The notes below the pieces were generated by a model. The model worked only from the letters and a program-made list of their open reading frames with translations, was not told the DNA's origin and did not search any database. Shown piece after piece: positions 32,981 to 40,761 of a stretch of DNA of 64,000 nucleotides; within the stretch, counting starts at the first letter, position 1, and each line of letters begins with the position of its first letter. This DNA is from Psychrobacillus sp044762655 (GTDB taxonomy: Bacteria; Bacillota; Bacilli; Bacillales_A; Planococcaceae), in NCBI RefSeq assembly GCF_044762655.1, contig NZ_JBIWER010000001.1:62001-126000 (forward strand). The letters run 5' to 3'. Position numbers and translations under genes: made by a program.

Positions 32981-33249
32981 GAATATTCACTATTTCCAAT
33001 TTCAGTATTTGCTTCATTAAACAGAATTCTGTCTTTCCCAATAAGAATAATTTCTTCCCATGCAATAAATTCCTTTTTCTTGCCTGATTTGTTTGCTTGA
33101 AAAAAAGTTCCTGTTTTTTGAAAAACCTCGAACCCTTCAATTTTCCCGTTTTCTGGATTGAAGAGCAATTCAGTGTCTGCAAGTTTGCCGTATCTTGCGC
33201 CGTCCTTAACTTGGATAAGTTCTTTTTCTGCAAGTTCCGAAAGTAACAA
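32977..33249 (-). CDS. ymxH: YlmC/YmxH family PRC-barrel sporulation protein
   Basis: A 90-residue protein of the YlmC/YmxH family, whose members are single PRC-barrel-like domains common in endospore formers. LLSELAEKELIQVKDGARYGKLADTELLFNPENGKIEGFEV shows the beta-rich barrel pattern. The start is TTG 33249 after AAGGAGGAG; an ATG four bases upstream is out of frame. It is the first gene of the dipicolinate transcript. About 30 bases upstream the minus strand reads GGCATATATATA, reminiscent of mother-cell (sigma-E/sigma-K) -10 boxes beginning CATA, but the match is not good enough to call. Confidence 0.9.
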   Translation of the reverse strand: MLLSELAEKELIQVKDGARYGKLADTELLFNPENGKIEGFEVFQKTGTFFQANKSGKKKEFIAWEEIILIGKDRILFNEANTEIGNSEYS

Positions 33250-33365
33250 TCATTCTCCTCCTTATTGATTTCTATTTATATATATGCCATTTCGCCGTAC
33301 AAAGTGAATAAAAGAAATGCTTGTGAAAAATGAGCCTGTTGTTTATGTAGTTAATTTCCTCTAGA

Positions 33366-33467
33366 GTTGTTTTCCGTTACGTCGGACGCTTTCCGGGGGC
33401 ACGGCTCGAGCCTGTAGTCTCTCGCTCGTGCTGTTCCCCAGGAGTCGCTGACTTCACTTCAAACAAC
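33366..33467 (+). repeat. Hairpin repeat family A, copy A3
   Basis: A 102-bp copy bounded by GTTGTTT and AAACAAC. Inner pairs are GGGG/CCCC and GCACG/CGTGC. The core GCACGGCTCGAGCCTGTAG then TCTCTCGCTCG is the best match to A5. It lies upstream of the ylmC promoter region in the 678-base gap to mlpA. Confidence 0.88.
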
Positions 33468-33594
33468 CAGAATATGAAGATTCTAATATGGTCTATTTTC
33501 TAAAAAATTAAAGAAAAAAAACGTGAGATCAAGTGAATGATTCCAGATTTTTAAATTTAAATACTTACCTGTTATGTCCCAACTTCCCCCTTTA
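33468..33594. other. AT-rich spacer between repeat copies A3 and B2
   Basis: Very AT-rich DNA without an ORF carrying a ribosome site, a hairpin with T-run, or a promoter that I can support. Confidence 0.6.
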
Positions 33595-33890
33595 TCGGTA
33601 ATCCTATAGCTTCTGTCTCTCAGTTTTAGCACTATCTATGTTTACTTTGACTACTATTTATACCTAAGTGATACGCTTTGCCAATCTAATTGGGGAGTAC
33701 TACTCATTTTATTGATTGTAGTGAAAGGTGGCGACTTCGGCGGGATGAGTGAGACAGGTGTGACATCACAGCGACGCGTTAGCGACTGTGATGGCTCATC
33801 GTTCACCCCGCGAAAAGCGTCCACCTGAAACGGAAATCAGTAGTATTACTTATTTAATAATTATCTTGAACCATGAACCCAGTGTTAATG
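33595..33890 (+). repeat. Repeat family B, copy B2
   Basis: A copy of about 295 bp with entry CGGTAATCC and exit AACCCAGTGTT. Its core 33713-33839 is a nested hairpin: TGATT/AATCA, AGGTGG/CCACCT, GCGGG/CCCGC, GATGAG/CTCATC and CATCACAG/CTGTGATG from outside to inside. Read on the minus strand, the core begins TGATTTCCGTTTCAGGTGG, then ACGCTTTTCGCGGG. That is almost the same head as family A copy A5, after which the middles differ. Confidence 0.75.
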
Positions 33891-33920
33891 GAATATTATA
33901 TTTACTTTATCTATTAAAAA

Positions 33921-33944
33921 AAGCCGATCAGTTATGATCGACTT
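33921..33944 (-). terminator. Terminator overlapping the mlpA stop codon
   Basis: The stem CGATCA-GTTA-TGATCG, extended by AAG/CTT across one mismatch, contains the TGA stop (33928-33930) and the last codons of mlpA. Seven T residues follow on the minus strand. The coding end and the terminator have been fused. Confidence 0.85.
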
Positions 33945-35157
33945 TTGGTTTGATGATGGATATAGCTGGTTTATGTGAAAATGTCTCTGCGGCAAGTTCC
34001 ATTACTGATTGTAATGTGACTTCATCAATTGATTCACTTACTTCATCTAATGAACGATGTTCACCGTAGAGTAATTCATTTTTGCCATTACGGCTCATTC
34101 GAGCATTGGAGCTCTCTAATCCAAGGAGTAAGTTACCTTTTAATTGCTCTTTTGCATTAGAGACTTCAGTTTCAGTAAACCCCTTTTCAAGTACGTTTTG
34201 GATGGTTTTCTGAATAGAATCTGTTAATTCCTCTAATTGTTTGCTGGAAGTCCCCCCATAAATAGCAAGTGCTCCTGTATCTTCATAAGAAGAATGATAA
34301 GAATAGATGGAGTAAGCTAGCCCTTTTTCTTCTCTGATCTCCTGGAAGAGTCTAGAGGACATACTACCACCCAAAATATTATTCATCACAACTAAACTAT
34401 ATATATTATCTGCTTTTACACTCAAGCTTGGATAAGCTAAACACAGATGTGCTTGCTCTGTATCTCTGAAGTTTTCCACATGTACTGGCTTCAAAATCGG
34501 CGTTGTCACTTCTATTTTCTCATTGATTTCATTGTCCAAACGGCTAAATAATTCTTCAATATGCTGTAGTAATCCTTCGGGAATATTACCTGCGACAGAA
34601 ATAACAACATTTTCTGGTGTATAATGTTTTTTCATGTAAGCCAAAATCGTTTCTTTTGTAAAACTATTTAAAGTTTCCTCTGTTCCAAGTATAGGAGCAC
34701 CTAAAGGATTTTCTTCATACATCGCTTGCCATAAATATTCGTGGACTATATCATCTGGAGTGTCCTCTACCATATTAATCTCTTCTAGAACAACCTGTCT
34801 TTCCTTCTCAATTTCGTTTGCATCAAATTGAGAATGGAAAAACATATCTGCTAATATGTCTACTGCATGTTCTGCATGATGATCTAACACTTTTGCATAA
34901 TAGCACGTATTTTCTTTAGATGTGAAGGCATTGATATTCCCACCAATACGATCGAATTCCTCTGCGATTTGTTTCGCTGTTCTAGTTTCAGTACCTTTAA
35001 ATAACATATGCTCAATGAAATGAGTTAAGCCATTTTCTTCAGGCAGTTCATATCTTGACCCTGCTTGCACCCAGATCCCCACAGCAACAGAACGTACATA
35101 TGGTATATGTTCAGATACAATTCGAAGCCCATTCTTGCATGTAATTTTGTTTATCAA
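33928..35157 (-). CDS. mlpA: MlpA (YmxG), M16 processing-type zinc peptidase
   Basis: A 409-residue M16 peptidase resembling mitochondrial processing peptidase beta. The zinc motif HFIEH is at 46-50 with the distal glutamate in the following helix (ERQVVLEEINMVEDTPDD). It has no signal peptide. The start is TTG 35157 after GAGGTG. B. subtilis MlpA lies beside pnpA and influences protease production. The polysaccharide deacetylase gene ylxY that separates pnpA and mlpA there is absent. Its stop codon lies inside the terminator stem. Confidence 0.96.
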   Translation of the reverse strand: MINKITCKNGLRIVSEHIPYVRSVAVGIWVQAGSRYELPEENGLTHFIEHMLFKGTETRTAKQIAEEFDRIGGNINAFTSKENTCYYAKVLDHHAEHAVDILADMFFHSQFDANEIEKERQVVLEEINMVEDTPDDIVHEYLWQAMYEENPLGAPILGTEETLNSFTKETILAYMKKHYTPENVVISVAGNIPEGLLQHIEELFSRLDNEINEKIEVTTPILKPVHVENFRDTEQAHLCLAYPSLSVKADNIYSLVVMNNILGGSMSSRLFQEIREEKGLAYSIYSYHSSYEDTGALAIYGGTSSKQLEELTDSIQKTIQNVLEKGFTETEVSNAKEQLKGNLLLGLESSNARMSRNGKNELLYGEHRSLDEVSESIDEVTLQSVMELAAETFSHKPAISIIKPKVDHN

Positions 35158-35191
35158 ATTAGCACCTCTGTTTATTCTATTCAGCTATTTA

Positions 35192-35230
35192 AAAAGGTTG
35201 CCGTAGCATTTAAACTACGGTCAACCTTTT
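35192..35230 (-). terminator. Terminator after pnp
   Basis: A stem of 14 pairs with one offset (AAAAGGTTG..CGTAG / CTACG..CAACCTTTT) and an 8-base loop, 22 bases after the pnp stop. The minus strand tail is TTTTTAAA. Confidence 0.88.
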
Positions 35231-35251
35231 ATGTCGTGCTGATGTAATTAA

Positions 35252-37372
35252 TTATTTGTTTTCTTGTTGTTCAGCGCGTTCTTTTTCTTCTTTGATAACT
35301 ACTTTACGAGATAAGTTTACACGACCTTGATTGTCGATTTCGATTACCTTCACTAGTAGCTCATCTCCTAATTTAAGGACATCCTCGACAGCTTTTGTAC
35401 GTTCTTCTTGAATTTCGGAAATATGCAGTAAACCATCTTTACCATTGAATATTTCTACGAAGGCACCGAATTTTTCAATACGTTTAACTTTCCCTAAGTA
35501 GTATTCTCCAACTTGTGCAACTCGCACGATGTTTTCGATAATTTCTTTTGCACGAGCAATCATCTCTTCGTCAGCTGAAGCGATATAAATTGTACCATCT
35601 TGCTCGGTATCAATTTTAACGCCAGTTTCATCGATGATTTTATTAATTTGTTTACCACCTGGTCCAATTACATCGCGGATTTTATCCGGATTAATTTTGA
35701 TAACGACAATTTTAGGTGCATATTTTGACAATTTCTCACGTGGCTCAGAAATTGTTGCAAGCATACTTTCTAAAATTTGCATACGACCAATTTTAGCTTG
35801 GTCAAGCGCTTCTTCAAGAATTGTTCTTGATAGACCATCAATTTTAATATCCATTTGAAGTGCTGTAATTCCTTTAGACGTACCTGCTACCTTAAAGTCC
35901 ATATCTCCAAGATGATCTTCCATCCCTTGAATATCCGTTAAAATAGTGTAGTTTTCACCTTTTTTCACAAGCCCCATAGCAATACCAGCAACTGGTGCTT
36001 TTAAAGGAACCCCTGCATCCATCATAGCTAGAGTAGATGCACAAATACTAGCTTGTGAAGTAGAACCATTCGATTCTAATACTTCCGCTACTAAGCGAAG
36101 AGTATACGGGAAATCTGCTTCATCCGGAATAACTGCTTCTAGAGCACGCTCTCCTAAAGCACCATGACCAATTTCACGACGACCTGGAGCACGAATAGGT
36201 CCTGTTTCTCCAACACTAAATTGTGGGAAGTTATAATGATGCATGAAGCGTTTTGTTTCCTCTAGACCAATACCGTCAATAATTTGAACATCACCAAGAG
36301 GTCCTAAAGTACATACACTTAAAGCTTGTGTTTGACCACGTGTAAACAGTCCAGAACCATGTGTTCGAGGTAAAACGCCAACTTCTGATGATAGAGGACG
36401 AATTTCCGCTACTCCACGACCATCAGGACGGATTTTGTCCTCTGTAATCAAACGACGAACTTCATCTTTTACCATTGCATCTAAAATTTCACGCACTTGC
36501 TTTAACGTTTCGTCAGTTGCTTCTTTTTCTGTATATTGTTCCATAACTTCTGTTTTTACTTCAGTAATAGCATCTTCGCGAGCGTGTTTTTCTTGAACTT
36601 GAATTGCTTGTACAAGTTTAGCTTCACAAATGCTCTTCACTTCTTCGAAAAGCTCTTTATCTAACTCAAAAAGAGGAATATCTTTTTTCGCTTTTCCAAC
36701 TTCAGCTACAACTTTTTCTTGGAATTCGATTAATTTGATAATTTCATTATGTCCGAACATAATTGCTTCAAGCACCGTTTCCTCTGAAACTTCTTTTGCT
36801 CCAGCTTCAACCATGTTGATCGCATCTTTCGTTCCAGCAACGGTAAGATCTAAAATACTCTTTTCCATTTGCTCAACTGTTGGGTTAATAATTAGTTCTT
36901 CACCGATCAATCCTACTTGTGCTCCAGCAATCGGGCCGTCAAATGGAATATCAGAAACGCTTAGCGCTAAAGATGAACCTAGCATTGCAGCCATTTCAGA
37001 TGAACAGTTTTGATCAACAGACATTACGATTGAAATAACTTGAACCTCGTTACGGAAACCATCTGGAAATAGCGGACGAATTGGACGGTCAATTAAACGA
37101 CTAGTTAAGATTGCTCGTTCCGAAGGACGACCTTCACGTTTAATAAATCCACCTGGAATTTTACCTACAGCATATAATTTTTCCTCATAGTTCACTGTCA
37201 ACGGGAAGAAATCTAAATTCTTAGGGTTTTTAGATGCAGTTGCTACAGATAATACTGATGTATCACCATATCTTACAAGTACTGCTCCGTTCGCTTGTTT
37301 TGCAAGTTGTCCTATTTCTACTTGCAGCGGGCGTCCTGCCCATTCATACGTAAATACTTTCTTTTCACTCAT
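35252..37372 (-). CDS. pnp: Polyribonucleotide nucleotidyltransferase (PNPase)
   Basis: A 706-residue phosphorolytic 3'-5' exoribonuclease. Two RNase PH domains flank a helical linker (IITEDKIRPDGRGVAEIRPL opens the second; GGSTS-type loop ESNGSTSQASICAS is the phosphate site). A KH domain follows (VVIKINPDKIRDVIGPGGK, about residue 555) and then an S1 domain (about 620-690). It is expected to work with RNase Y and RNase J in mRNA decay. It follows rpsO by 153 bases with a strong terminator between them, the conserved rpsO-pnp pairing. Confidence 0.99.
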   Translation of the reverse strand: MSEKKVFTYEWAGRPLQVEIGQLAKQANGAVLVRYGDTSVLSVATASKNPKNLDFFPLTVNYEEKLYAVGKIPGGFIKREGRPSERAILTSRLIDRPIRPLFPDGFRNEVQVISIVMSVDQNCSSEMAAMLGSSLALSVSDIPFDGPIAGAQVGLIGEELIINPTVEQMEKSILDLTVAGTKDAINMVEAGAKEVSEETVLEAIMFGHNEIIKLIEFQEKVVAEVGKAKKDIPLFELDKELFEEVKSICEAKLVQAIQVQEKHAREDAITEVKTEVMEQYTEKEATDETLKQVREILDAMVKDEVRRLITEDKIRPDGRGVAEIRPLSSEVGVLPRTHGSGLFTRGQTQALSVCTLGPLGDVQIIDGIGLEETKRFMHHYNFPQFSVGETGPIRAPGRREIGHGALGERALEAVIPDEADFPYTLRLVAEVLESNGSTSQASICASTLAMMDAGVPLKAPVAGIAMGLVKKGENYTILTDIQGMEDHLGDMDFKVAGTSKGITALQMDIKIDGLSRTILEEALDQAKIGRMQILESMLATISEPREKLSKYAPKIVVIKINPDKIRDVIGPGGKQINKIIDETGVKIDTEQDGTIYIASADEEMIARAKEIIENIVRVAQVGEYYLGKVKRIEKFGAFVEIFNGKDGLLHISEIQEERTKAVEDVLKLGDELLVKVIEIDNQGRVNLSRKVVIKEEKERAEQQENK

Positions 37373-37492
37373 GTAATCTGGACTCCTCTCGACTTCAAAA
37401 ACTCCTTTAAAAAAGGGTATATAAAGTGTATATGTATCATAAGTAGTGTATCAAAAATCTCTAAACTATGCGAAGTTTTTTATGCAAAAGAA

Positions 37493-37514
37493 AAAGCGGG
37501 ATAAATCCCGCTTT
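37493..37514 (-). terminator. Terminator between rpsO and pnp
   Basis: A 10-bp perfect stem AAAGCGGGAT / ATCCCGCTTT with a 2-base centre, 12 bases after rpsO, and a T-rich minus-strand tail (TTTTCTTTTG). Partial read-through into pnp is usual at this locus in other bacteria. Confidence 0.9.
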
Positions 37515-37525
37515 CCTGAAAAATC

Positions 37526-37795
37526 TTATCGACGTAAACCAAGTTTTGCGATTAGATCACGGTAACGTGATACTTCGTTTTCACGTAAGTATTTTAATAA
37601 GTTACGGCGACGTCCAACCATTTTGAATAGACCACGACGTGAGTGGTGATCTTTCTTATGAGTACGTAAATGTTCGTTTAAAGAGTTAATCTCTTCTGTA
37701 AGAATTGCGATTTGAATATCAGCAGATCCAGTGTCACTTTCGTGAGTTCTGTACTCAGCGATTAATTCATTTTTGCGTTCTTGTGTAATTGCCAT
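37526..37795 (-). CDS. rpsO: 30S ribosomal protein S15
   Basis: An 89-residue primary 16S-binding protein of the small-subunit platform. ERKNELIAEYRTHESDTGSADIQIAILTEEINSLNEHL and the basic DHHSRRGLFKMVGRRRNLLKYLR region are diagnostic, and the length is standard. The SD AGGAGGAAAACA is strong. It is separated from ribF upstream by 376 bases that contain an inverted copy of the family A hairpin. Confidence 0.99.
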   Translation of the reverse strand: MAITQERKNELIAEYRTHESDTGSADIQIAILTEEINSLNEHLRTHKKDHHSRRGLFKMVGRRRNLLKYLRENEVSRYRDLIAKLGLRR

Positions 37796-37997
37796 GTTGT
37801 TTTCCTCCTAAAATTCTAGTTATCCCCTAGTCCTGAGCAATCGTTGGAGAATCGAAAAAGCCAAGGAAAGGTTAAGTACGGTATTGTACTTATAAAGATT
37901 ATCATAAAAAGTTTAGTGAAGCAACTAATTAGTAATAAAGAGCTTTTAATCACTCTTATAAAAAATGAAGTAAACTATGAAAGATTCTATTTTAAAA
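37796..37997 (-). other. rpsO upstream region
   Basis: The 202 bases before rpsO must hold its promoter. A -10-like TACAAT is present on the minus strand at about 37886-37891 but no good -35 is visible, so I do not assign it. The open frame on the plus strand here continues into the repeat and has no ribosome site. Confidence 0.4.
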
Positions 37998-38130
37998 TCA
38001 GTGGCGGTTACTCCTGGGAACAGCAAATTTTTACTGTACCGATAGCGAAGCAACAGGTACACACACGAGCGAGAGACTACAGGCTTGAATCGTGCCCCGG
38101 AAAGAGTCCGCAGAAAGGGATACAACTATA
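37998..38130 (-). repeat. Hairpin repeat family A, copy A4 (inverted, with insert)
   Basis: On the minus strand it carries GGGGCACGATTCAAGCCTG then TAGTCTCTCGCTCGTG. About 39 extra bases follow, absent from other copies, before CTGTTCCCAGGAGT resumes. The extra segment contains its own stem TGTACC/GGTACA (38035-38061). It is the only copy in this orientation, lying between ribF and rpsO. Confidence 0.75.
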
Positions 38131-38171
38131 ATGGAAAACTAATTGAAAGTTTTGTCCCACTCTCGATTCTT

Positions 38172-39128
38172 TTATAATTCAACTTCTTTTTTAAAAAAAT
38201 CAATTGCAACCTGTTTGTCTTTTCCAATCTGCTCTTTTAATTCATCAATGCCATTGAACTTTTGTTCAGATCGGATACGCTTATACCAATGAACCGTTAC
38301 TTCCTCACCATATATCGATTGTTCAAAATTAAATATATGTACTTCAATAGAAAGCTTTTTCTCTTCAGGGTTATTAAATGTTGGTTTGAAGCCTACATTA
38401 CAAACACCCTCATGCCAAGTTTCCTGAACAGAAATTTTAACTGCATATACACCGGTTGCAGGAGTAAATTGTCCTTCGGTTGGATCGACATTTGCTGTCG
38501 GGAAGTTTATCGTTCTCCCTCTTTTGTCTCCATGAATAACTACTCCTGTTAACTGAAAGGGTCTGCCTAATAATTCTCTTACTTGCTCCATATTACCTGT
38601 TGTTAGCTCTTCTCTTATACGAGTAGAGCTAATCTTACCACCATGTAGCTCTTTTTTGCCTACTACTGATACTGTATATTTACCCTCGGATAGAAGGTCC
38701 ATATCTTTCATCGTACCTTTTCCAAAAGCACCAAAAGAAAAGTCAAAGCCGGCAGTAACATGTTTTACATTCGTCTGGTTTATAAAAAACTCGATGAATT
38801 TTTCCGGAGTAAGCTTTGCAAAATCAGAAGTAAACCGAACAACAAAAACCGCATCTACTCCAAAGCTTTTCAAAATATTCATTTTTTCTTGAAGTGGGGT
38901 AATATAAAAGACTTTCTCTTTTCTGCCACCAAGTACTAATGAAGGATGGGGATCGAAGGTCATTACTGCAGTTTTGATATTCATCTCTTTCCCTTTTTCG
39001 AGCGCATTTTTTATAACTGCTTGATGCCCTTTATGCACTCCGTCGAAGAAACCGATTGCTAAAGAGTATGCATCATTTTTATCGTTTGTAAATAAATGGT
39101 TGGGGTAAGATAAGTGATAGATGTCCAT
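38172..39128 (-). CDS. ribF: Bifunctional riboflavin kinase/FMN adenylyltransferase
   Basis: A 318-residue FAD synthetase. The N-terminal adenylyltransferase domain has IGFFDGVHKGHQAVI (about residues 26-40) and ISSTRIREELTTG. The C-terminal flavokinase domain has GVVIHGDKRGRTINFPTANV (about 195-215). It converts riboflavin to FMN and FAD. It starts one base after truB with AAGGAG inside truB. In B. subtilis the same gene (ribC) follows truB and also affects the FMN riboswitch regulon through flavin levels. No FMN riboswitch is seen here. Confidence 0.98.
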   Translation of the reverse strand: MDIYHLSYPNHLFTNDKNDAYSLAIGFFDGVHKGHQAVIKNALEKGKEMNIKTAVMTFDPHPSLVLGGRKEKVFYITPLQEKMNILKSFGVDAVFVVRFTSDFAKLTPEKFIEFFINQTNVKHVTAGFDFSFGAFGKGTMKDMDLLSEGKYTVSVVGKKELHGGKISSTRIREELTTGNMEQVRELLGRPFQLTGVVIHGDKRGRTINFPTANVDPTEGQFTPATGVYAVKISVQETWHEGVCNVGFKPTFNNPEEKKLSIEVHIFNFEQSIYGEEVTVHWYKRIRSEQKFNGIDELKEQIGKDKQVAIDFFKKEVEL

Positions 39129-39129
39129 A

Positions 39130-40050
39130 TTAATCTCCTTTTGTAGATGAAAACATTTTTTCTGGTTTCATCATACCACTTTTTGTTGGATGTTTAATAT
39201 AAACTGCAATCGGATCTCCTAACATTTCGTATACTATTTTCTCGTTTTCCATCAACAATGGATGTACTTCCACTACTTGTCCATTGGTAATACTCTTTTC
39301 GTTTTCTTCATTTACCTCAAGTGTTGGCCAAGCAGACAATGCACTTTTTAAGGGTAATAAAGTATCTATCAATGTTTGTTCTTCTACTGCATTTTGCACA
39401 TCAGCTAAAGTTAAACATTGCTCTCGAGTGAAACTTCCTGAAGCTGTTCTGACTAGTGATGACATATGTGCGGGATATCCAAGAAGTTCTCCAATTTGAA
39501 CTGCAAGTGTACGTATATAGGTTCCTTTTCCACATTCAATTTCTATGTTGAACGTAACTTCCTGCCCCGAAAAAGTAGCAGCTTCATCCAATAAATTAAT
39601 ATTGTGAATCATTACTTTCCTACTTGGACGTTCAACCTCTTTCCCTTCACGAGCATATTCGTAAAGTTTCTTACCATTCACTTTCACCGCTGAATACATA
39701 GGAGGAATTTGAGTAATTTCTCCAGTCAACTCTGCTAGCACTTCTAAAATCAGTTCACGAGAAAAAGATTTTGAAGTGGAGTCATTTACTACGATATCAC
39801 CATCTGCATCTTCAGTTGTAGTAGATGTACCTATAGAAATAGTGGCCACATATATTTTTCCTTGATCCATAATATATTCCGATACTTTTGTAGCCTGTCC
39901 TAAACAAATAGGTAAAACTCCTTCCACACTAGGATCCAGTGTTCCAGTGTGACCAATTCGTTTCATCTTCAATATTTTTCTAAGTTTAAATACACAATCA
40001 TGTGAGGTCATTCCTTTTTCTTTCCATAAAGGTAATATCCCTTCGTACAT
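39130..40050 (-). CDS. truB: tRNA pseudouridine-55 synthase
   Basis: A 306-residue enzyme forming psi55 in the T-loop of tRNAs. Catalytic D39 is in GHTGTLDP; KxY and LVRTASGSF motifs follow, with a C-terminal PUA-like region. I start at ATG 40050 (MYEGILPLWKEKGMTSHD) because GGGGGTGA lies 7 bases upstream; the longer frame begins at the rbfA terminator. A 14-bp perfect hairpin stands between rbfA and this start, so truB-ribF may be expressed partly apart from the infB operon. Confidence 0.98.
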   Translation of the reverse strand: MYEGILPLWKEKGMTSHDCVFKLRKILKMKRIGHTGTLDPSVEGVLPICLGQATKVSEYIMDQGKIYVATISIGTSTTTEDADGDIVVNDSTSKSFSRELILEVLAELTGEITQIPPMYSAVKVNGKKLYEYAREGKEVERPSRKVMIHNINLLDEAATFSGQEVTFNIEIECGKGTYIRTLAVQIGELLGYPAHMSSLVRTASGSFTREQCLTLADVQNAVEEQTLIDTLLPLKSALSAWPTLEVNEENEKSITNGQVVEVHPLLMENEKIVYEMLGDPIAVYIKHPTKSGMMKPEKMFSSTKGD

Positions 40051-40075
40051 GCCGTTCACCCCCGGTATATATAAC

Positions 40076-40111
40076 AAAGAAGTCTGCTTCAGTAAATAAG
40101 CAGACTTCTTT
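40076..40111 (-). terminator. Hairpin between rbfA and truB, both directions
   Basis: A 14-bp perfect stem AAAGAAGTCTGCTT / AAGCAGACTTCTTT with an 8-base loop, 8 bases after rbfA. T-rich tails occur on both strands and the plus-strand tail is the stronger (CTTTTTGTTTT). No plus-strand gene enters from the left, so attenuation between rbfA and truB is its likely job. Confidence 0.8.
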
Positions 40112-40119
40112 TTGTTTTA

Positions 40120-40461
40120 TTACTCAGATGGTTTATTAATTTGTCTTAATAAATCATCTATACGATTTCCATATGCTGCAGACTCATCATATTCAAAAAT
40201 AAGTTCAGGCGTGATACGCAAGCGAATGCGCTGCCCTATTTCAGAACGAATAAATCCTTTAGCTTTTTCTAAAGCTTTTAAAGTATCTGCTCGGTTTCCA
40301 TCAAGGACAGTGATGTAAATAGTCGCTTGTTGTAAATCACCAGTAACAGCTACATCTGTAACTGTGATAAAACCGATACGTGGATCTTTTAACTTACGTC
40401 CGATGATCTCGCCCAACTCTTTTTTCATTTGCTCAGCAACTCGGTTAGCACGCATTGACAT
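40120..40461 (-). CDS. rbfA: Ribosome-binding factor A
   Basis: A 113-residue KH-like 30S maturation factor, important for 16S 5'-end processing and cold adaptation. The sequence RANRVAEQMKKELGEIIGRKLKDPRIGFITVTDV is diagnostic, and the C-terminal part (LRITPELIFEYDESAAYGNRIDDLL) completes the fold. It follows ylxP by 21 bases in the order infB-ylxP-rbfA-truB. Confidence 0.98.
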   Translation of the reverse strand: MSMRANRVAEQMKKELGEIIGRKLKDPRIGFITVTDVAVTGDLQQATIYITVLDGNRADTLKALEKAKGFIRSEIGQRIRLRITPELIFEYDESAAYGNRIDDLLRQINKPSE

Positions 40462-40482
40462 GATCGCTACACCTCATTTTCT

Positions 40483-40761
40483 TTATAAATATTCTTTATT
40501 AATATTAATACATTCCCATTCAGGATTGGATTCCAAGAAGCGGATCGCGTTCATTAGCTCTCGCTCAGCTGCATCTTTTTGAGATGCAATTGCAACGATT
40601 CCAATAGTAGTACGCTGCCACGTATTTTGATGATCCAATTCTGAAATAGAAACATTATACTTTTGCTTTGTTCTTGTGAGCATTCGTTGAAGGACTGCTC
40701 GTTTTTCTTTTAAAGAATGTGCAGTGGGAATGAGAAATTCGCAGTCTGCATATACAATCAT
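40483..40761 (-). CDS. ylxP: YlxP (DUF503 family)
   Basis: A 92-residue protein of the DUF503 family, always near infB and rbfA in Bacillales and implicated in late 30S biogenesis, although its biochemical role is not settled. LIPTAHSLKEKRAVLQRMLTRTK is the conserved helix; the rest is an alternating beta-alpha pattern. The start overlaps the infB stop by one base (TAATG), so translation is coupled. Confidence 0.95.
   Translation of the reverse strand: MIVYADCEFLIPTAHSLKEKRAVLQRMLTRTKQKYNVSISELDHQNTWQRTTIGIVAIASQKDAAERELMNAIRFLESNPEWECININKEYL

Noticed and set aside
32913..33233. 106-codon minus-strand frame overlapping ymxH and spoVFA
   Set aside because: Out of frame with both well-supported genes and without an SD.
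33270..33290. Sigma-K promoter before the dipicolinate operon
   Set aside because: GGCATATATATA resembles CATA-type -10 boxes, but spacing within the box and the -35 do not fit well enough to annotate.
37844..38131. 95-codon plus-strand frame in the rpsO-ribF gap
   Set aside because: Its second half is repeat A4 and it has no ribosome site.
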